The notes under the pieces: model-generated
Database searches by the model: none
What the model was told of the DNA's origin: nothing
The model's input: only the letters and a program-made list of their open reading frames with translations
Shown here: positions 7,183-13,567 of the stretch, in pieces
Layout of the letters: each line of letters begins with the position of its first letter
How positions within the stretch are numbered: position 1 is the first letter of the stretch
DNA from: Pirellulales bacterium
GTDB taxonomy: Bacteria; Planctomycetota; Planctomycetia; Pirellulales; JAICIG01
NCBI GenBank assembly: GCA_025924495.1
Contig: JAICIG010000203.1
Location: forward strand, 1 to 13,611
Reading direction: 5' to 3'
Length of the DNA: 13,611 bases
Position numbers and translations under genes: made by a program

Positions 7183-8199
7183 CTAAAGCTGCGCGCCGCG
7201 CTGCAAAGCGGTCTCTACCAATTGCTCAATGAAATCCGCGTAGCTCATGCCGCTGACGCCAATCGCGCGCGCGAGGCCCGCGCTGGGGCTGATATCCGGA
7301 TTGGCATTGATCTCCAAGATGAAGATGCGTCCTTGCTCGTCGACGCGCAGATCGACGCGGGCGTAATCGCGACAGCCGGTCAGCCGAAAGGCGGCCAGCG
7401 AGACTCGTACAATCTCGTCAGCCAGCTCCGGTGACGCTGCCGCCGGGCAATGGACGGGCGTGCCGCCATAGTCTGGGCTTTCCGGAGTCCATTTGGCGTC
7501 GTAGCTCACGATATTCCAACGATTGCCGACGCGATGGCGGAACTCAATCTCCGCCAAAGGAAGCGCCTTCGGTACGGGCGTCGCGAGCACGCCGACGTTG
7601 AACTCGCGGCCTTCGATAAATTGCTCCACGAGCACGTCGCCGTAGCGGCCTTGCACCTCGCCGACTTGAGCGCTCAAGGCGTCCAACTCGGTGGCGATGC
7701 TTGCCAGTCCGATGCTCAGGCTCGCATCTTCGCGGGCCGGCTTGACGATTACCGGCCCCTCTTCGAGCAGCAATTGCAATGAGGTCAGCGGCAGCGCGTC
7801 ATTCGGTGCAATCCATTCGAACGCCGCCGTCGGCAGCGAGGCGCCTCGCAACAGCCATTTCGTGCGGGCTTTGTCGCGCACGAGCGAAAGACATTCCGAA
7901 CTAGCGCCCGTAAAGGGAACGCGGCACAACTCAAGCAAGCCGGTCACCTGCGATTCGCCTGCGCCGGTTCCTTTCAACCCCTCGCAAAGATTGACGATTA
8001 CCTCGCCCGCGACATTTTCGAGTGCGGTCACCAGGCTGGCAGGCGAAGCGCCGACCGCGATGCGCCGCGAACGATGCCCGTGTGTCGCCAAGGCCGCCTC
8101 GACGGCTTCCACCGCCTCCAGCACTCCCGCCTCCGACGCCCAATCGGGATGGTCTGGAGGCAGCACCGGCTGATTATAGAGGATGGCTACGTTCAGCAT
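7183..8199 (-). CDS. D-alanine-D-alanine ligase-like ATP-grasp protein (divergent serine loop)
   Basis: 338 residues. ATP-grasp ligases of the Ddl group join two amino-acid-type substrates through an acyl phosphate. Seen here: N-terminal NLCEG (about 70-74) and FTGAS, as in Ddl proteins; ATP-binding KPAREDASLSI (about 153-163); VEQFIEGREFNVGV (about 191-204); and Mg-binding ARVDLRV (Asp283) with EINANPDISP (Glu297, Asn299). The usual Ddl serine loop GSSxGV is replaced by DASLSI, so the substrate may not be D-Ala. It lies 75 nt downstream of the other Ddl-like gene on the same strand and probably shares its transcript. The ATG at 8199 has no clear SD. I am sure of the ATP-grasp/Ddl-like class but not of the product. 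Confidence 0.85.
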   Translation of the reverse strand: MLNVAILYNQPVLPPDHPDWASEAGVLEAVEAVEAALATHGHRSRRIAVGASPASLVTALENVAGEVIVNLCEGLKGTGAGESQVTGLLELCRVPFTGASSECLSLVRDKARTKWLLRGASLPTAAFEWIAPNDALPLTSLQLLLEEGPVIVKPAREDASLSIGLASIATELDALSAQVGEVQGRYGDVLVEQFIEGREFNVGVLATPVPKALPLAEIEFRHRVGNRWNIVSYDAKWTPESPDYGGTPVHCPAAASPELADEIVRVSLAAFRLTGCRDYARVDLRVDEQGRIFILEINANPDISPSAGLARAIGVSGMSYADFIEQLVETALQRGAQL

Positions 8200-8274
8200 G
8201 ACCAGGTCGGGTAATTCAGAAGCCGGGAAAACGGAGGTGGATGCAATCGCCGGTAGGATCTTGCTCCAGACCCG

Positions 8275-9294
8275 CTACTCCTTGGTTCCTGCTGTCCGCT
8301 CCAGCGCGGCCTGCAAGATGCGGGAGATTAGCTCAGGATATTGCACGCCGTAGCCGCGAGCGAGCATGTTCAAGTCGCCGGTCTTGGGCGATAGACCGGG
8401 AAGTGGGTTAACTTCCAGGAAGTACGGCACTCCGTCGCGCAAGCGAAAATCGAACCTTGAAACATCACGGCAGCCCAGCGCCCTCCAGGCGGTCAAGGTC
8501 GCCCGTTCGACGGCGGCGGTATCGGCATGTGAAAGCTGAGCCGGGGTTTCATAGCGAATCACATCTTCCCAGTCGCGTTTCACTTCCAGAGAGTAAATGA
8601 ACGGCCCCTGTTTCTTGAGCGGCACAACCCGCATGATTCCCAAAATCTTCTGTGGCCGGTATCCGATCACGCCGACTGTCAGTTCGTCGCCATCGATGAA
8701 CTCTTCGACCAGGATGGGTTGCCGATACGCCTCGAACAATCGCGCGACTCCATCTGCCAGCGCCTCGCGATTTTCGATCAGGTTGCTTTCCAGCACTCCT
8801 TTGCTGCTGCCCTCGTAGGCCGGCTTGACGAAGACCGGAAAGGCAAGCCGCGATAACCGCGGCTCGGCGGCCTGCAGATCGCCGTCTTCGATGAGCGCCC
8901 AGTCCGGCGTAGCAACCCCCGAGGCCTGCACCAGCCGTTTGGCGCAATCTTTGTCGAGCGTAGCGGCAAGCGTCAACGGATCGGAACCGGTGTAAGGGAT
9001 GCCGAGCATCTCGAGCACCGCCGGCACGCGCGCTTCGCGGCAGCGCCCGCCGCCGGTTCCTTCGGCAATGTTGACGACCAGATCGGGCTTCAGCCCGGCC
9101 AACAGCTTGCGCAGCAGCGGTTCGCCATCGCCGAGCAATTCCACCTCATGTCCGAGCGCCCGGATGGCGTCGGCGATGGAATCGATCGTCTCCTGCGAAT
9201 CGAATTCCTCTTCCGCGTCGCCCGCTAAACCGGGTGCATTCGATGACCGTTCGGACGCCCCGCCCTTGACGTTATAGGTCAGGCCAATTCTCAA
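8275..9294 (-). CDS. D-alanine-D-alanine ligase family ATP-grasp protein
   Basis: 339 residues, starting at TTG 9294. AGGA at 9306-9309 lies about 11 nt upstream, and the first strand LRIGLTYN begins immediately, so no longer start is needed. Ddl hallmarks are all present: NIAEG (75-79), GIPYTGSDPLTLAATLDK (98-115), KPAYEGSSKGV with the ATP-site serine loop (157-167), VEEFIDGDELTVGV (196-209), RFDFRL (Asp282) and EVNPLPGLSP (Glu294, Asn296 for Mg), ending in YPELISRIL. It fits D-Ala-D-Ala ligase better than its downstream neighbour does. It could be the housekeeping Ddl or a specialised dipeptide ligase. Its mates are the second ATP-grasp gene downstream and kamA upstream, beyond a REPIN-like element and a hairpin. 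Confidence 0.87.
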   Translation of the reverse strand: MRIGLTYNVKGGASERSSNAPGLAGDAEEEFDSQETIDSIADAIRALGHEVELLGDGEPLLRKLLAGLKPDLVVNIAEGTGGGRCREARVPAVLEMLGIPYTGSDPLTLAATLDKDCAKRLVQASGVATPDWALIEDGDLQAAEPRLSRLAFPVFVKPAYEGSSKGVLESNLIENREALADGVARLFEAYRQPILVEEFIDGDELTVGVIGYRPQKILGIMRVVPLKKQGPFIYSLEVKRDWEDVIRYETPAQLSHADTAAVERATLTAWRALGCRDVSRFDFRLRDGVPYFLEVNPLPGLSPKTGDLNMLARGYGVQYPELISRILQAALERTAGTKE

Positions 9295-9342
9295 AAGATC
9301 AGTTTCCTGGCAGCCCCGCCCAGCCCACTTGCGATAACAAAT

Positions 9343-9360
9343 CCTACAGGCGCCTGTAGG
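9343..9360. repeat. 18-bp perfect palindrome next to the REP pair
   Basis: CCTACAGGC followed by its exact complement GCCTGTAGG. Its right end (GTAGG) runs directly into the first REP-like unit, and its left end (CCTAC) has the form of an inverted GTAGG end. It may therefore be a remnant of a further, truncated copy. Confidence 0.7.
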
Positions 9361-9415
9361 TTATGCTTCAGCATAACGATTTGGCGTCCAAAAGTTATGC
9401 TGAAGCATAACCTAC
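9356..9415. repeat. REPIN-like inverted pair of REP elements
   Basis: Two perfectly complementary 22-nt arms (9356-9377 and 9394-9415) flank a 16-nt spacer. Each arm is itself a hairpin, GTTATGC / GCATAAC with loop TTCA or TGAA. Each has the tetranucleotide GTAG at its outer end (read as CTAC on the right arm). GTAG followed by a small palindrome is the known signature of REP sequences processed by RAYT/TnpA-REP transposases, and two inverted REPs make a REPIN/BIME unit. It sits between kamA and the ligase genes. No RAYT gene is in the window. Confidence 0.75.
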
Positions 9416-9437
9416 GAGAATTGCGCGAGAGCGACAA

Positions 9438-9471
9438 CGAAACCGCGGGTGATGAGAGACCCGCGGTTTCG
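9438..9471 (-). terminator. Probable kamA terminator hairpin
   Basis: A perfect 13-bp stem (CGAAACCGCGGGT / ACCCGCGGTTTCG) with an 8-nt loop begins 24 nt after the kamA stop codon. The stem ends in GGTTTCG on both strands and no long T tract follows. It could be a bidirectional or weak intrinsic terminator, or a stabilising 3' structure. Confidence 0.6.
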
Positions 9472-9495
9472 CGTCGAACTATTCTCTCTCGACAA

Positions 9496-10920
9496 CTACG
9501 GCAGCCGGTCGATCACCGGCAACGAAGCGCCGATGCCAACGACTTCGTGGTCGAGGGCGTGGCCGTTGCCGTGCACGTGGCCGTTGCCGCAGCCATTGGT
9601 TTCCGCGATCGGCAGCATCGTGGCGTTTTCTTGCCGACGAGCCATCCGGCGGTTGCCTTCCGGCATGAGCATCGATCGCTGGCCGCCGAGCAGACTGCTG
9701 ACGCCGAGCGATTCGTACCTTGTCTGTTGTCCGCCGTCCTTATCTTCAGGAGCATAGCGGAACAACATGCCTTCGTAGTTACGCAACACGACGGCATTTT
9801 CGGCCGCCGAAACCAGATAATTGGGCATCAAGGGTATCTTGCCGGCTCCGTGCAACCCGTCGACGACGTAGGTCGGCACGCCCAGGCCGGACATGTGGCC
9901 TCGCAAGCCTTCAATGATTTCCAACCCTTTCCAGACCGAGGTGCGGAAATGGCCGGCGCCGACTACCGGATCACAATGGAACAGGTAATACGGACGAACC
10001 TTGATCCTCAAAAGCCCTCGCATCAGCTCCCGCATGACGGGCACCGAATCGTTCACGCCTTTGAGCAGCACCGCATGGTTGCTCACCGGCATGCCGGCGT
10101 TGACCAAGTTGCGAACGGCACGCGCCGTTTCGGGAGTGATTTCGCGAGGATGATTGAAGTGAGTTTGAATCCAGATCTTGCCGGCTCGGCGCAACAGATC
10201 GACCAGGTCGGGATCGAATAGCCGCTGCGGCAAGGTCACCGGAACGCGCGTTCCGATGCGGATTACGTCGACGTGCTCGATCGCGGCCAGCTCGTTGACG
10301 AACCAGCGCAACTTCGACACCGGCAACGACAGGGGGTCGCCGCCCGAGACGATGACGTCGTGAATTTCCTTGTGCTCTCGGACGTACTGGATCATGCGCT
10401 GATCGTTATGGCTGGGAGCATCCCAACCGTCGCGGTCCATCGTCACCCGCTTGCGAGTGCAGAACCGGCAGTACATCGAGCACACATGCGTCGTGACCAT
10501 CAGCACGCGGTCCGGATAACGGTGCGTGAGACCAGGCACGGGCGAATCTTTGTCCTCCTCGAGAGGATCTTCGAGCTCCAAACCCGTTTCACTGGTCATT
10601 TCCAAGGTCGACGGGCACGACTGCAGGCGAATCGGATCCTGCGGATCGTCGACGTCGATCAGGGAGAAATAGTAAGGAGGGATGGCCAGCTTGTACTGCG
10701 ACTCGAGGCTTTCTAAGGCGGCGATATCGCGGGGAGCGTGGGGCAGGAGGTCGACGAGCTGAGAGGTGGTGCGAACGGCGTTTTGCATCTGCCAGCGCCA
10801 GTCCTCCCATTGGTGGAGTGGCACGTCTTTCCAGTGCGGATGCCGACGAGAAGAACTGGGAGGTTCCTCAGACTCCTCGTTAGCCGAAATTGCAAACGAG
10901 GCTGCGTCGAATTGGTTCAT
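9496..10920 (-). CDS. kamA: KamA family radical SAM protein, lysine 2,3-aminomutase-like
   Basis: 474 residues from ATG 10920. The ATG is preceded by AGGAGGGA, which itself lies inside the longer in-frame opening from TTG 10941, so the ATG is the real start. Lysine 2,3-aminomutase converts L-lysine to L-beta-lysine using [4Fe-4S]-SAM and PLP. Cluster cysteines are in CSMYCRFC (about 147-154). Arg156 (CTRKR) matches the substrate-carboxylate contact. The PLP lysine is in GAGKIPLMPNY (about Lys361). The two Asp that bind the lysine side chain in the clostridial enzyme are kept (HCDPV, about 317; VVDGL, about 354), favouring lysine over glutamate. Length fits B. subtilis YodO (471). The C-terminus lacks the Cys-rich zinc motif known from C. 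subterminale and instead ends in a His/Gly-rich segment (CGNGHVHGNGH). No ablB-type acetyltransferase is adjacent. Confidence 0.9.
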   Translation of the reverse strand: MNQFDAASFAISANEESEEPPSSSRRHPHWKDVPLHQWEDWRWQMQNAVRTTSQLVDLLPHAPRDIAALESLESQYKLAIPPYYFSLIDVDDPQDPIRLQSCPSTLEMTSETGLELEDPLEEDKDSPVPGLTHRYPDRVLMVTTHVCSMYCRFCTRKRVTMDRDGWDAPSHNDQRMIQYVREHKEIHDVIVSGGDPLSLPVSKLRWFVNELAAIEHVDVIRIGTRVPVTLPQRLFDPDLVDLLRRAGKIWIQTHFNHPREITPETARAVRNLVNAGMPVSNHAVLLKGVNDSVPVMRELMRGLLRIKVRPYYLFHCDPVVGAGHFRTSVWKGLEIIEGLRGHMSGLGVPTYVVDGLHGAGKIPLMPNYLVSAAENAVVLRNYEGMLFRYAPEDKDGGQQTRYESLGVSSLLGGQRSMLMPEGNRRMARRQENATMLPIAETNGCGNGHVHGNGHALDHEVVGIGASLPVIDRLP

Positions 10921-10930
10921 CGGGAACGAA

Positions 10931-10938
10931 TCCCTCCT
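10931..10938 (-). promoter_or_regulatory. kamA Shine-Dalgarno
   Basis: AGGAGGGA on the minus strand, 10 nt before ATG 10920. It overlaps the alternative TTG (10941) reading frame and so decides in favour of the ATG. Confidence 0.8.
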
Positions 10939-10997
10939 CAATTGGAACGGTGCGTTTTGGCCGGCCAGCCATGCGGCCTGTAAGCCAAATCCGCGTG

Positions 10998-11026
10998 CTT
11001 ATACCATCGGTCGCGAAAACCGACAA
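10998..11026 (-). promoter_or_regulatory. Candidate proximal kamA promoter
   Basis: On the minus strand, TTGTCG (11026-11021), a 17-bp spacer and TATAAG (11003-10998). Initiation near 10991 would give a leader of about 70 nt before kamA. Confidence 0.45.
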
Positions 11027-11052
11027 GTATTCTTCTTCATTAAACCCCTGAC

Positions 11053-11058
11053 ATTATA
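11053..11058 (-). promoter_or_regulatory. Candidate distal kamA -10 box
   Basis: A perfect TATAAT on the minus strand, about 130 nt upstream of kamA. The -35 region is weak: TTGCCC is only 14 bp away, and TCGTTG is at 17 bp. The rest of the gap up to 11214 is AT-rich in places (two ATTATTTTT tracts at 11081-11089 and 11104-11112) and shows no gene. Confidence 0.4.
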
Positions 11059-11214
11059 AGTCGGCTCGGGTTGGGCAACGATTATTTTTTGTCTGCAGCG
11101 GCAATTATTTTTAGCGAGCCGGCCTTCCGGTCAGGTTCTCACAGCACCCTTCGCACGACTACCAACGGCGCGTCGACCGTCAGTCTTTTGATCACCCAAA
11201 ATTCTGTTTCCCAA

Positions 11215-12489
11215 TTATGTCTGTCGGCGTAATTCGGCGGATAGTCGCCGCACGCGCTGCTGCTGTGCGAATTTTTCCTCGCGCCAAAGCTGCTGTTGCT
11301 CCTCCCAGGCATTTTGCTGGCGATTCAATTCCTGTTCACGCGCTTCCAGGCGGGTCGCCTGCTGTTCGAGTTCGGCGTGCTGGGCGGTGGCCCAGGCTTG
11401 CAACTCGTGCTGACGCTGCGACAGTTTTTCATGCTCCGCAATCAGATCGGATTTCAACGCCTCTAGTTCGCTTTGCCGCTGCGATAATACAGAAGCCTCC
11501 AGCCGGTAATACTCGGTCATGCGTTGCCGTAGCGCCGCCAAGGAACGTTCCCAAGCGGCCGGGGCCATCGATCCCGCCAATTGGACCTGCAATTCTTCGG
11601 CCGCCAGCCTCATCTCGATGGCGTCGCGTTGCTGCCGGGTCAATTCCACTCGTGAGCGCTCGATCGCCGCCTGACGGTGGTCGACCCGTTCGGCCTGCTG
11701 CTCCAGCGAGTGCTTTTTTTGTGCCAATTCCGCTTCTTTTTTCCGTTGCAATTCGGCCAGGCGACGCCGATCAAGGCGAGATTGGGCCTCAAGCTGTTCG
11801 CGCCGCTGGTCCAATTGTCGCCGCATTTCCAGCACCTCCGCCTGCCCCACGGCAAGCTGCGACTCGGCTTCCTCCAGCCGCAGTTCTCGCAACTTCAGCT
11901 CCTCCTCGCGGGCCTCCACGCGCGGATCAAGTTTGGCGTCGGGCTGCGCGGTTTGCACTTGGACGGGCAATGTCGCCGCAACTCGGGCCGCCAGCTCCTG
12001 CTCGCGGCAAATCAGTTGTTCCTCGCGCGCGTCCAGTTCCTTGCGCCCGGAGTGGTTTGCCTGCTCTGCTGCGGCACACAAGGCCAGTTTCTCGGCCAGT
12101 TCGCTCTCGCTAACTGCAAAAGCCGCCTGATCCTGTTCTAGCTCCTGCCGCTGCTCAGCCAGCCACAGCCGCGCGTTCCGCACCTCCTGGTCGAATTCGG
12201 CCAGCTTGGCATTGAGATGCGCCTCGCGCCGATCCAGCTCCTCTTGCCGTTGGCGCAGATGGGCGGCCAATTGCTCTGCTTGGGCCTGCAGCTGAATTGC
12301 CTGGAACGATTCCTCCGGCGGCGCAGCCACCGGGGAATCCGGAGCAATTTCGCTTGGCGCATGAGATGCGCCGACCGGCTCAACGTCCCTCACCAGGTGC
12401 GCACCATCCACGCGAGTGCCCGGAACGAGCACTATGTCCGGCTTGAATGCCGGCTCCGCGGCGGCGGCGGTTTCTGACAATTGAGACAT
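11215..12489 (-). CDS. Long coiled-coil protein of unknown function
   Basis: 424 residues from ATG 12489. The first 60 or so residues are Ala/Pro/Glu-rich and probably disordered (PGTRVDGAHLVRDVEPV, then SPVAAPPEES). From about 61 to the C-terminus the chain is almost uninterrupted Glu/Gln/Arg/Leu/Ala heptads (HLRQRQEELDRREAHLNAKL, EEELKLRELRLEEAESQL). A short Val/Gln/Pro linker breaks it (about 170-185), and GSMAPAAWERSLAALRQRM (about 304-322) forms a second break. There is no signal peptide, membrane segment or enzymatic motif, so a cytoplasmic structural or scaffold role is inferred. TTG 12504 would add five residues and has AGGGAG 12 nt upstream, while the ATG has no SD; the start is uncertain. 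No terminator is obvious after the TAA stop. Confidence 0.83.
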   Translation of the reverse strand: MSQLSETAAAAEPAFKPDIVLVPGTRVDGAHLVRDVEPVGASHAPSEIAPDSPVAAPPEESFQAIQLQAQAEQLAAHLRQRQEELDRREAHLNAKLAEFDQEVRNARLWLAEQRQELEQDQAAFAVSESELAEKLALCAAAEQANHSGRKELDAREEQLICREQELAARVAATLPVQVQTAQPDAKLDPRVEAREEELKLRELRLEEAESQLAVGQAEVLEMRRQLDQRREQLEAQSRLDRRRLAELQRKKEAELAQKKHSLEQQAERVDHRQAAIERSRVELTRQQRDAIEMRLAAEELQVQLAGSMAPAAWERSLAALRQRMTEYYRLEASVLSQRQSELEALKSDLIAEHEKLSQRQHELQAWATAQHAELEQQATRLEAREQELNRQQNAWEEQQQLWREEKFAQQQRVRRLSAELRRQT

Positions 12490-12650
12490 GGAGCCACGAA
12501 CCAATGCCCGGGCGCGCTCCCTGACATTCGCCGAGGACTACGCAACCGTTAAGGTTTAGTTAGGCACCACTATCGACAAGAAGCCCGATAATATTGATAT
12601 TAATTTGGAGCATTCAGCCGCTTGGCGCGGAAGATTGCCGCCGTACGAAT

Positions 12651-12683
12651 GATTGCAGAACCGTGATGGCAGTTCACGCAATC
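12651..12683. other. Intergenic structured hairpin between coiled-coil gene and trxA terminator
   Basis: GATTGC and GCAATC (6 bp) enclose GAAC/GTTC (4 bp), with a small A/AC internal loop and a 10-nt apical loop. It lies beyond the trxA terminator and about 160 nt upstream of the coiled-coil gene, so on the minus strand it could sit in that gene's leader. The rest of the 12490-12790 gap holds the trxA terminator, an AT-rich patch (12590-12606) and no gene. Confidence 0.4.
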
Positions 12684-12697
12684 TAGGCGGCGGCCAG

Positions 12698-12727
12698 AAA
12701 AAAACCCCGTGCCTCAAAGGCCGGGGT
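12698..12727 (-). terminator. Rho-independent terminator of trxA
   Basis: On the minus strand, ACCCCG-GCC, loop TTTGA, GGC-(bulged A)-CGGGGT, running into a run of T (seven A on the plus strand, 12698-12704). It lies 63 nt after the trxA stop. Confidence 0.92.
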
Positions 12728-12748
12728 ATTTCAAGGTAGTCGGTTTTA

Positions 12749-12769
12749 CTAATCGGCGAGCACGATTAG
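12749..12769 (-). other. Additional hairpin in the trxA 3' region
   Basis: A perfect 7-bp stem (CTAATCG / CGATTAG) with a 7-nt loop, between the trxA stop and its terminator. A third small stem (AGCCC/GGGCT) overlaps the stop codon at 12779-12791. No T tract follows either, so they look like 3'-UTR structure rather than terminators. Confidence 0.5.
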
Positions 12770-12790
12770 CGCGGCGCAAGCCCGTCGGGC

Positions 12791-13120
12791 TCAGCTTTTA
12801 GCGGCATCGAGGGCCTTTTGCAGGCGATTCTTCGGCTGTACGCCCACGAAACGGTCAACCACGTCGCCCCCCTTGAAAATCATCAGCGTCGGAATGCTGC
12901 TGACACCAAATGTGGTGGCCGAATTGGGGCTGTCGTCAATATTGATCTTGCCGATCTTCACCGACCCGGCATATTCGCCTGCCAGTTCTTCAATCATCGG
13001 AGCGATCATCCGGCAGGGGCCGCACCAAGGGGCCCAGAAATCAACCAGCACCGGCTCGGCCGAATCGAGCACCTCGGACTGGAAGTTGGAATCGGTAAAC
13101 TCGGCGACGTTGCCGCTCAT
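12791..13120 (-). CDS. trxA: Thioredoxin
   Basis: 109 residues, the standard thioredoxin length (E. coli TrxA 108-109). It is the cytoplasmic dithiol-disulfide oxidoreductase that reduces target proteins and is recharged by thioredoxin reductase. The classical active site WCGPC is at 32-36, the buried acid Asp27 is in VDFWA, the cis-proline is in SIPTL (Pro77), and GxxVDRFVG closes the fold. Start choice: AGGAG directly abuts the first ATG (13129), which is too close, but is 9 nt before the second ATG (13120), so the latter is preferred. A perfect consensus promoter lies upstream and an intrinsic terminator downstream, so it is probably transcribed alone and strongly. Confidence 0.97.
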   Translation of the reverse strand: MSGNVAEFTDSNFQSEVLDSAEPVLVDFWAPWCGPCRMIAPMIEELAGEYAGSVKIGKINIDDSPNSATTFGVSSIPTLMIFKGGDVVDRFVGVQPKNRLQKALDAAKS

Positions 13121-13129
13121 CGGACTCAT

Positions 13130-13134
13130 CTCCT
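13130..13134 (-). promoter_or_regulatory. trxA Shine-Dalgarno deciding the start
   Basis: AGGAG on the minus strand ends immediately before ATG 13129 (zero spacing) and 9 nt before ATG 13120. It therefore selects 13120 as the initiation codon and shortens the protein by three residues. Confidence 0.8.
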
Positions 13135-13162
13135 GGCAAAGATTTCATCAAACGCTCAGGCA

Positions 13163-13190
13163 ATTATAGCGCTGCCCTGGGGGGTGTCAA
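13163..13190 (-). promoter_or_regulatory. Consensus sigma70-type promoter of trxA
   Basis: On the minus strand, TTGACA (13190-13185), a 16-bp spacer and TATAAT (13168-13163). Both hexamers are perfect. Predicted initiation near 13156 gives a leader of about 35 nt containing the SD. Confidence 0.85.
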
Positions 13191-13219
13191 CGAACCGTCC
13201 GATGCGGTCCGTTGGAGAC

Positions 13220-13567
13220 TTAATGCACGCGCCAGACGCGACAAATCGGCCGCTCGGTGCAATAAAGGCCTTCCGCAGGCTTAGCGCCCTCGAGCGAGTA
13301 TTCGCGCTGGCGACCGTCTGAAGAGACAAATTCATACAACGACTCGGTTGCCGGCGGCGGGTCGGGATGGTCGACCGGCAGCGAGTAAAACGCCGGCCTC
13401 GCCGCGCCGTCATCCGCTGCCGTTGGCAAAGCGAGCGTGAGCTCATATCGCCCTGGGCGAATTTCTCGCTCGTATACCGGCACGAGTCCTGCGTGCGGGC
13501 GGTCGCCGGCAAAGAACGCCGGAGTGGAGGCGGCGGCAATGGCGTCAGTCGCCGCACGCTGAGTCAT
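13220..13567 (-). CDS. Small unknown protein, 5' end uncertain near the window edge
   Basis: 115 residues from ATG 13567; I do not recognise the family. The chain contains GRYELTLALP, PAFYSLPVDHPDPPP, LYEFVSSDGRQREYSLEG and a Cys-containing end (YCTERPICRVWRVH). It looks like a compact soluble beta-rich domain with no signal peptide or membrane segment. The frame stays open from the ATG to the window edge (reading AVYRRRQTDGSSRW), so the gene may be longer and truncated here. Alternatively, a neighbouring frame from the edge ends in TGA at 13566-13564 (SPFTADGKPMAVRDG), overlapping this ATG as ATGA, as in translationally coupled genes. An overlapping minus-strand frame (13156-13557) is less protein-like. 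The stop at 13220 is 30 nt before the trxA -35 box. Confidence 0.6.
   Translation of the reverse strand: MTQRAATDAIAAASTPAFFAGDRPHAGLVPVYEREIRPGRYELTLALPTAADDGAARPAFYSLPVDHPDPPPATESLYEFVSSDGRQREYSLEGAKPAEGLYCTERPICRVWRVH

Noticed and set aside
9397..10221. Plus-strand 274-residue open frame opposite kamA
   Set aside because: It is the antisense of well-supported kamA codons, has no recognisable motif, and its composition (many Arg/His/Gln) is typical of a GC-rich antisense shadow.
11217..12113. Plus-strand 298-residue open frame opposite the coiled-coil gene
   Set aside because: The Pro/Ala/Arg-rich product is what the reverse complement of Glu/Gln/Arg heptad codons gives, with no domain or RBS.
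12630..12700. Possible tRNA or small RNA gene
   Set aside because: Only a simple two-part hairpin is present; no cloverleaf, T-arm consensus or promoter could be drawn.
13156..13557. Minus-strand 133-residue open frame overlapping the small unknown protein
   Set aside because: It runs into the trxA promoter, is Arg/Ser-rich and looks less protein-like than the 13220-13567 frame.
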